Origin: Planctomycetota bacterium
Lineage (GTDB): Bacteria > Planctomycetota > B15-G4 > JADJEK01
Direction of reading: 5' to 3'
Assembly (NCBI GenBank): GCA_016709145.1
Contig: JADJEK010000001.1
Coordinates: 744,001 to 808,000 of the forward strand
DNA length: 64,000 bases
Numbering within the stretch: position 1 is the first letter of the stretch; every line of letters begins with the position of its first letter. A program made the position numbers and the translations under genes. Positions 61,049 to 64,000 of this stretch are shown in pieces. Below the pieces are notes generated by a model, which saw nothing but the letters and a program-made list of their open reading frames with translations, was not told where the DNA came from and did not search any database.

Positions 61049-63516
61049 GCTCGACGAACTGGAACCGCGATCCGAAGAACAGCGTCGGCAAGCCCCGCCG
61101 TCGCGTCGACGCGCGCGCGCGCGTGACCGGGCAAGTGCGCTTCGCCGACGACCTGTCGTTGCCGCGCATGCTGCATTGCCGGCTGGTGCGCTCGCACGTG
61201 CCGCACGCGAAGATCCTCGGCATCGACGCGTCGAAGGCGCTCGCGCGCAAGGGCGTGAAGCTCGTGCTGACCGGCGAGCACTTCCCGATCGCGTACGGCG
61301 TGCTGCCGGTGTCGCACGACGAGCATCCGCTGTGCAACGACAAGGTCCGCTTCGTCGGCGATCCGGTCGCCGCGGTCATCGCGACGACCGAAGAAGAAGC
61401 GATCGACGCCGCGAACGACGTCGTCGTCCACTACGAATCGCTGACGACGATCGCGACTCCGCAGGAAGCGCTCGCGACTCCCGAGCCCCGCATCCACACG
61501 TACGGCGACGCGGGCAACGTGCACAAGAAGGTCCACTTCGAGTTCGGCGACGTCGACGCTTCGTTCGCCGGCGCCGCGCACGTGTTCGACGACACGTTCT
61601 TCTACGAGGGCAACACGCACCTCCCGATCGAGGAGCACGCGTCGCTCGCGATCCAGGACCCCGAAGGCAAGCTCTGCATCTGGTCGTCGACGCAGACGCC
61701 GCACTACCTGCACAAAGCGCTCGCGAAGGCGCTTGCGATGGATCCGGCGCACATTCGCGTGATCGCGACGCCCAATGGCGGCGGCTTCGGCGGCAAGAGC
61801 GACCCGTTCAACCACGAGATCGTCGTCGCGAAGGCCGCGCTGATGCTCGGCCGCCCGGTGAAGATCTGCCTGACGCGCCTCGAGGTCTTCTACTGCCATC
61901 GCGGCCGCCATCCGATCGAGATGCGCATGCGCACGGCCACCGACAAGGACGGCAACGTGCTCGCGCTCGATCTGCAGACGCTGCTGGATGGCGGCTCGTA
62001 CGGCAGCTACGGCGTCGCGTCGACGTTCTATTCGGGCGCGCTGCAGACCGTCACGTACACGATCCCGCGCTACCGCTTCCGCGGTTGCCGAGCGTTCACG
62101 AACAAGCCGCCGTGCGGCCCGAAGCGTGGGCACGGCACGCCGCAGCCGCGCTTCGCGCAAGAAGTCCAACTCGACCGCATCGCCGTGAAGCTCGGCAAGA
62201 ACCCGGCCGACCTGCGCCTGCAGCAACTCGCGCAGCCGGGCTCGCTGACGGCGAACTTCATGCGCATCGGCACGATCGGCCTCGGCGCCTGCATCGACAA
62301 AGTCGTCGAGGGCTCGCGCTTCCGCGAACGCTGGGGCAAGTTGCCGTTCGGGCGCGGGCTCGGCCTCGCGTGCTCGTCGTACCTGTGCGGCGCGGGCCTC
62401 GCGATCAACTGGGCCGAGTTGCCGCATTCGGGCGTCCAGTTGCGCCTCGACCGCTCCGGCGAAGTCACGGCGTTCTGCGGAGCGACCGAGATCGGGCAAG
62501 GCTCCGACGACGTGCTCGCGAACATCGTCGCCGAGATCCTCGGCATCCCGCCGTTCGACGTGCGCGTCGTGACCGGCGACACGGGCCTGACGCCGGTCGA
62601 CCTCGGTTCGTACTCGAGCCGCGTGACCTTGATGATGGGCAACGCGGCGATCCAGGCGTCCGAGCGCGCGCGCGACCTCATCGCGAAGAGCGTCGGTGAG
62701 AAACTCGGCGTGCCGCCGAGTCGACTCGTGTTCGCGAACAAGCGCGTGTTCGACGCGCAGGATCCGAACGTCGGCATGACGTGGCTCGAAGCGCTGCACC
62801 GCGCCGAGTCGGATCACGGCACGCTCGGCACCGTCGGCAGCTATCGCCCGGCCGCGCCGGCCGCGAAGTACAAGGGCGGCGGCGTCGGTCCGTCGCCGAC
62901 GTACTCGTACAGCGCGGCGGTCATCGAAACGCAGGTCGATCCCGACACCGGCTGGATCCACGTCGAGCACGTCTGGGTCGCGCACGACATCGGCCGTTCG
63001 CTGAACCCGACGCTGGTCGAGGGACAGGTCATCGGCTCGGTCTACATGGGTCTCGGCGAGGCGCTGATGGAAGAGCAGGTGTTCGGCCGCCTGCCGCCGC
63101 GCCTGTCGAACGCGCTGGTCCACAAGATCCCGTCGATCCTCGAATACAAGAGCCTGACGACGAAGGACATGCCCGACGTCACGACGTACCTGATCGAGGA
63201 TCCCGATTCCGCGGGCCCGTTCGGCGCGAAGGAAGTCGGGCAAGGCCCACTGTTGCCGATGATGCCGGCGCTCGCGAACTCGGTGTTCGACGCGGTCGGC
63301 GTGCGCGTCGACGAGATCCCGGTCACGCCCGAGAAGGTGATCCGCGCGCTCGAAGCGAAGACGAAGCGCTACGGCCCCGGCGAGTTCCCGACCGTCGATT
63401 GGCCCGAGCCGTTGAAGGTCGCGCCGCCGTGGGAAGGTGGCGACGGCACCGCGCAGAACGAGAAGCCGCGCAAGTCGAAGATCGCCAAGGACGGAACGAG
63501 GATCGTCACGCCATGA
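61045..63516 (+). CDS. Molybdenum hydroxylase large (Mo-pterin) subunit, HcrA-like
   Basis: 823 residues. It opens with RRVDARARVTGQVRFADDLSLP, the usual start of xanthine-oxidase-family large subunits. Mo-pterin binding and active-site segments follow: TPNGGGFGGKSDPFNHEIV (loop near the Mo site), YGSYGVASTFYSG, CGPKRGHGTPQPRFAQE, AFCGATEIGQGSDDV and AGPFGAKEVGQGPLLP, where Glu in GAKEVGQG is the catalytic glutamate. AYRGPG-type residues appear as KPPCGPKRGHG, as in 4-hydroxybenzoyl-CoA reductase. The product is expected to form a heterotrimer with the neighbours. The exact substrate (aromatic acyl-CoA, purine or other) is not proven by the sequence. Its stop overlaps the next ATG. Confidence 0.9.
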   Translation: MSSTNWNRDPKNSVGKPRRRVDARARVTGQVRFADDLSLPRMLHCRLVRSHVPHAKILGIDASKALARKGVKLVLTGEHFPIAYGVLPVSHDEHPLCNDKVRFVGDPVAAVIATTEEEAIDAANDVVVHYESLTTIATPQEALATPEPRIHTYGDAGNVHKKVHFEFGDVDASFAGAAHVFDDTFFYEGNTHLPIEEHASLAIQDPEGKLCIWSSTQTPHYLHKALAKALAMDPAHIRVIATPNGGGFGGKSDPFNHEIVVAKAALMLGRPVKICLTRLEVFYCHRGRHPIEMRMRTATDKDGNVLALDLQTLLDGGSYGSYGVASTFYSGALQTVTYTIPRYRFRGCRAFTNKPPCGPKRGHGTPQPRFAQEVQLDRIAVKLGKNPADLRLQQLAQPGSLTANFMRIGTIGLGACIDKVVEGSRFRERWGKLPFGRGLGLACSSYLCGAGLAINWAELPHSGVQLRLDRSGEVTAFCGATEIGQGSDDVLANIVAEILGIPPFDVRVVTGDTGLTPVDLGSYSSRVTLMMGNAAIQASERARDLIAKSVGEKLGVPPSRLVFANKRVFDAQDPNVGMTWLEALHRAESDHGTLGTVGSYRPAAPAAKYKGGGVGPSPTYSYSAAVIETQVDPDTGWIHVEHVWVAHDIGRSLNPTLVEGQVIGSVYMGLGEALMEEQVFGRLPPRLSNALVHKIPSILEYKSLTTKDMPDVTTYLIEDPDSAGPFGAKEVGQGPLLPMMPALANSVFDAVGVRVDEIPVTPEKVIRALEAKTKRYGPGEFPTVDWPEPLKVAPPWEGGDGTAQNEKPRKSKIAKDGTRIVTP

Positions 63517-64000
63517 TGCGCGCCCCGCCGCTTCGCCACGTGTTCGCGACTTCGGTGTCGGAAGCCGCGCATCTGCTCGCGACCGATCCGCGCGCGATGA
63601 TCCTCGCCGGCGGCACCGACGTGGTGCCGAACCTCAAACGTCGACAGTTCGCGCCGTCGATGCTCGTCAGCTTGAAGCGCATCGAAGCGCTGCGCACGAT
63701 CCGTTCGCTCTCCGGCGGCGGACTGTCGATCGGCGCGGGCGTGTCGCTGAGCGATCTCGCGGTCGATGCGCGCTTCGCGAAGGCCGCGCGGGCGCTGCGG
63801 TCCGCGACGGCGCAAGTCGCGACGCCGCACATCCGCAACGTCGCGACGCTCGGCGGCAACCTGTGCCTCGACACGCGCTGCACGTACTACGACCAGAACC
63901 TCGAGTGGCGCCAGGCCATCGGCTACTGCATGAAGGCGCCGAAGAGCACCGGCGGAGTCGCGCTCCGCGACAAGGAAGACTGCATCTGCTGGGTCGCGCC
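63513..64000 (+). CDS. Molybdenum hydroxylase FAD subunit, HcrB-like, cut by the window end
   Basis: The first 162 residues are visible. FAD-binding signatures LAGGTDVVPNLKRRQ and ATPHIRNVATLGGNLCLDTRC are present. Directly after the second comes TYYDQNLEWRQAIGYC and DKEDCICWVA. Such a cysteine-bearing loop is absent from xanthine dehydrogenases but is found in the beta subunit of 4-hydroxybenzoyl-CoA reductase, where it holds an extra [4Fe-4S] cluster. Here Cys123 and Cys139 keep the 16-residue spacing known from that enzyme, and Cys157/159 may supply the rest. The gene overlaps the large subunit by ATGA and continues beyond 64000. Confidence 0.88.
   Translation, partial: MMRAPPLRHVFATSVSEAAHLLATDPRAMILAGGTDVVPNLKRRQFAPSMLVSLKRIEALRTIRSLSGGGLSIGAGVSLSDLAVDARFAKAARALRSATAQVATPHIRNVATLGGNLCLDTRCTYYDQNLEWRQAIGYCMKAPKSTGGVALRDKEDCICWVA

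Overview
The window is uniformly GC-rich bacterial DNA with long overlapping antisense reading frames. The gene content points to a Planctomycetota-like organism: three large Ser/Thr kinase proteins ending in a formylglycine-enzyme (FGE/SUMF1) fold, an ECF sigma factor with a C-terminal membrane tail, a B12-dependent radical SAM protein, a PilZ protein, FG-GAP, beta-propeller and beta-helix secreted proteins, and a recurring C-terminal domain on secreted proteins. No ribosomal or other phylogenetic marker is present, so the phylum is an inference and a myxobacterium-like host is not excluded.

Layout. 1-5068: SGNH hydrolase (cut by the window edge), a GH42/GH14-like glycosidase, a PilZ protein and a radical SAM protein. 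5069-11229 (minus strand): repeats, a broken beta-helix gene, a di-heme cytochrome c peroxidase, a secreted beta-propeller, a frameshifted secreted protein and a 2-Cys peroxiredoxin. 11391-17304: a three-gene RND efflux operon with overlapping ATGA junctions behind a palindromic operator-like site. 17306-25928: a membrane-fused spermidine-synthase-like protein, an O-antigen ligase/TPR protein, release factor 3 and RNase R. 26606-30390: an ECF sigma factor, an S9 peptidase and tRNA-Arg(CCU). 30576-37541: a frameshifted YfhO-like membrane protein, an Rpn-nuclease remnant, a GspG-like protein, a secreted aspartate/glycine repeat protein and RapZ.

37614-50043 is the accessory core. It holds an AbiEi/AbiEii toxin-antitoxin pair whose toxin has an in-frame TGA, three tandem kinase-TM-FGE paralogues (the first broken by an internal deletion, the third carrying a domain insertion), and on the opposite strand a pseudokinase fused to a caspase-like protease. 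Short GGGGACAG-type repeats separate these genes and look like a mobile REP family. 50307-57012 holds a [2Fe-2S] protein, an unknown protein, a HEAT-repeat/cyclophilin lipoprotein, an FG-GAP protein and a beta-helix protein. 57185-64000 holds an M28 peptidase with a PDZ domain, a low-GC HEPN-type gene that looks recently acquired, and the start of a molybdenum hydroxylase operon resembling 4-hydroxybenzoyl-CoA reductase (small, large and FAD subunits).

Several genes are interrupted: beta-helix 5526-6132, secreted protein 9873-10408, YfhO-like 30576-33519, Rpn remnant 33520-34134, AbiEii 37614-38507 and kinase copy 1 39238-41287. Some may be sequencing or assembly errors (notably the one in a GC dinucleotide run near 33305). 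The kinase deletion and the AbiEii and beta-helix stops look more like real decay. The best candidates for undescribed biology are the pseudokinase-caspase next to the kinase-FGE array, the solitary HEPN gene, and the shared C-terminal domain of the secreted proteins.
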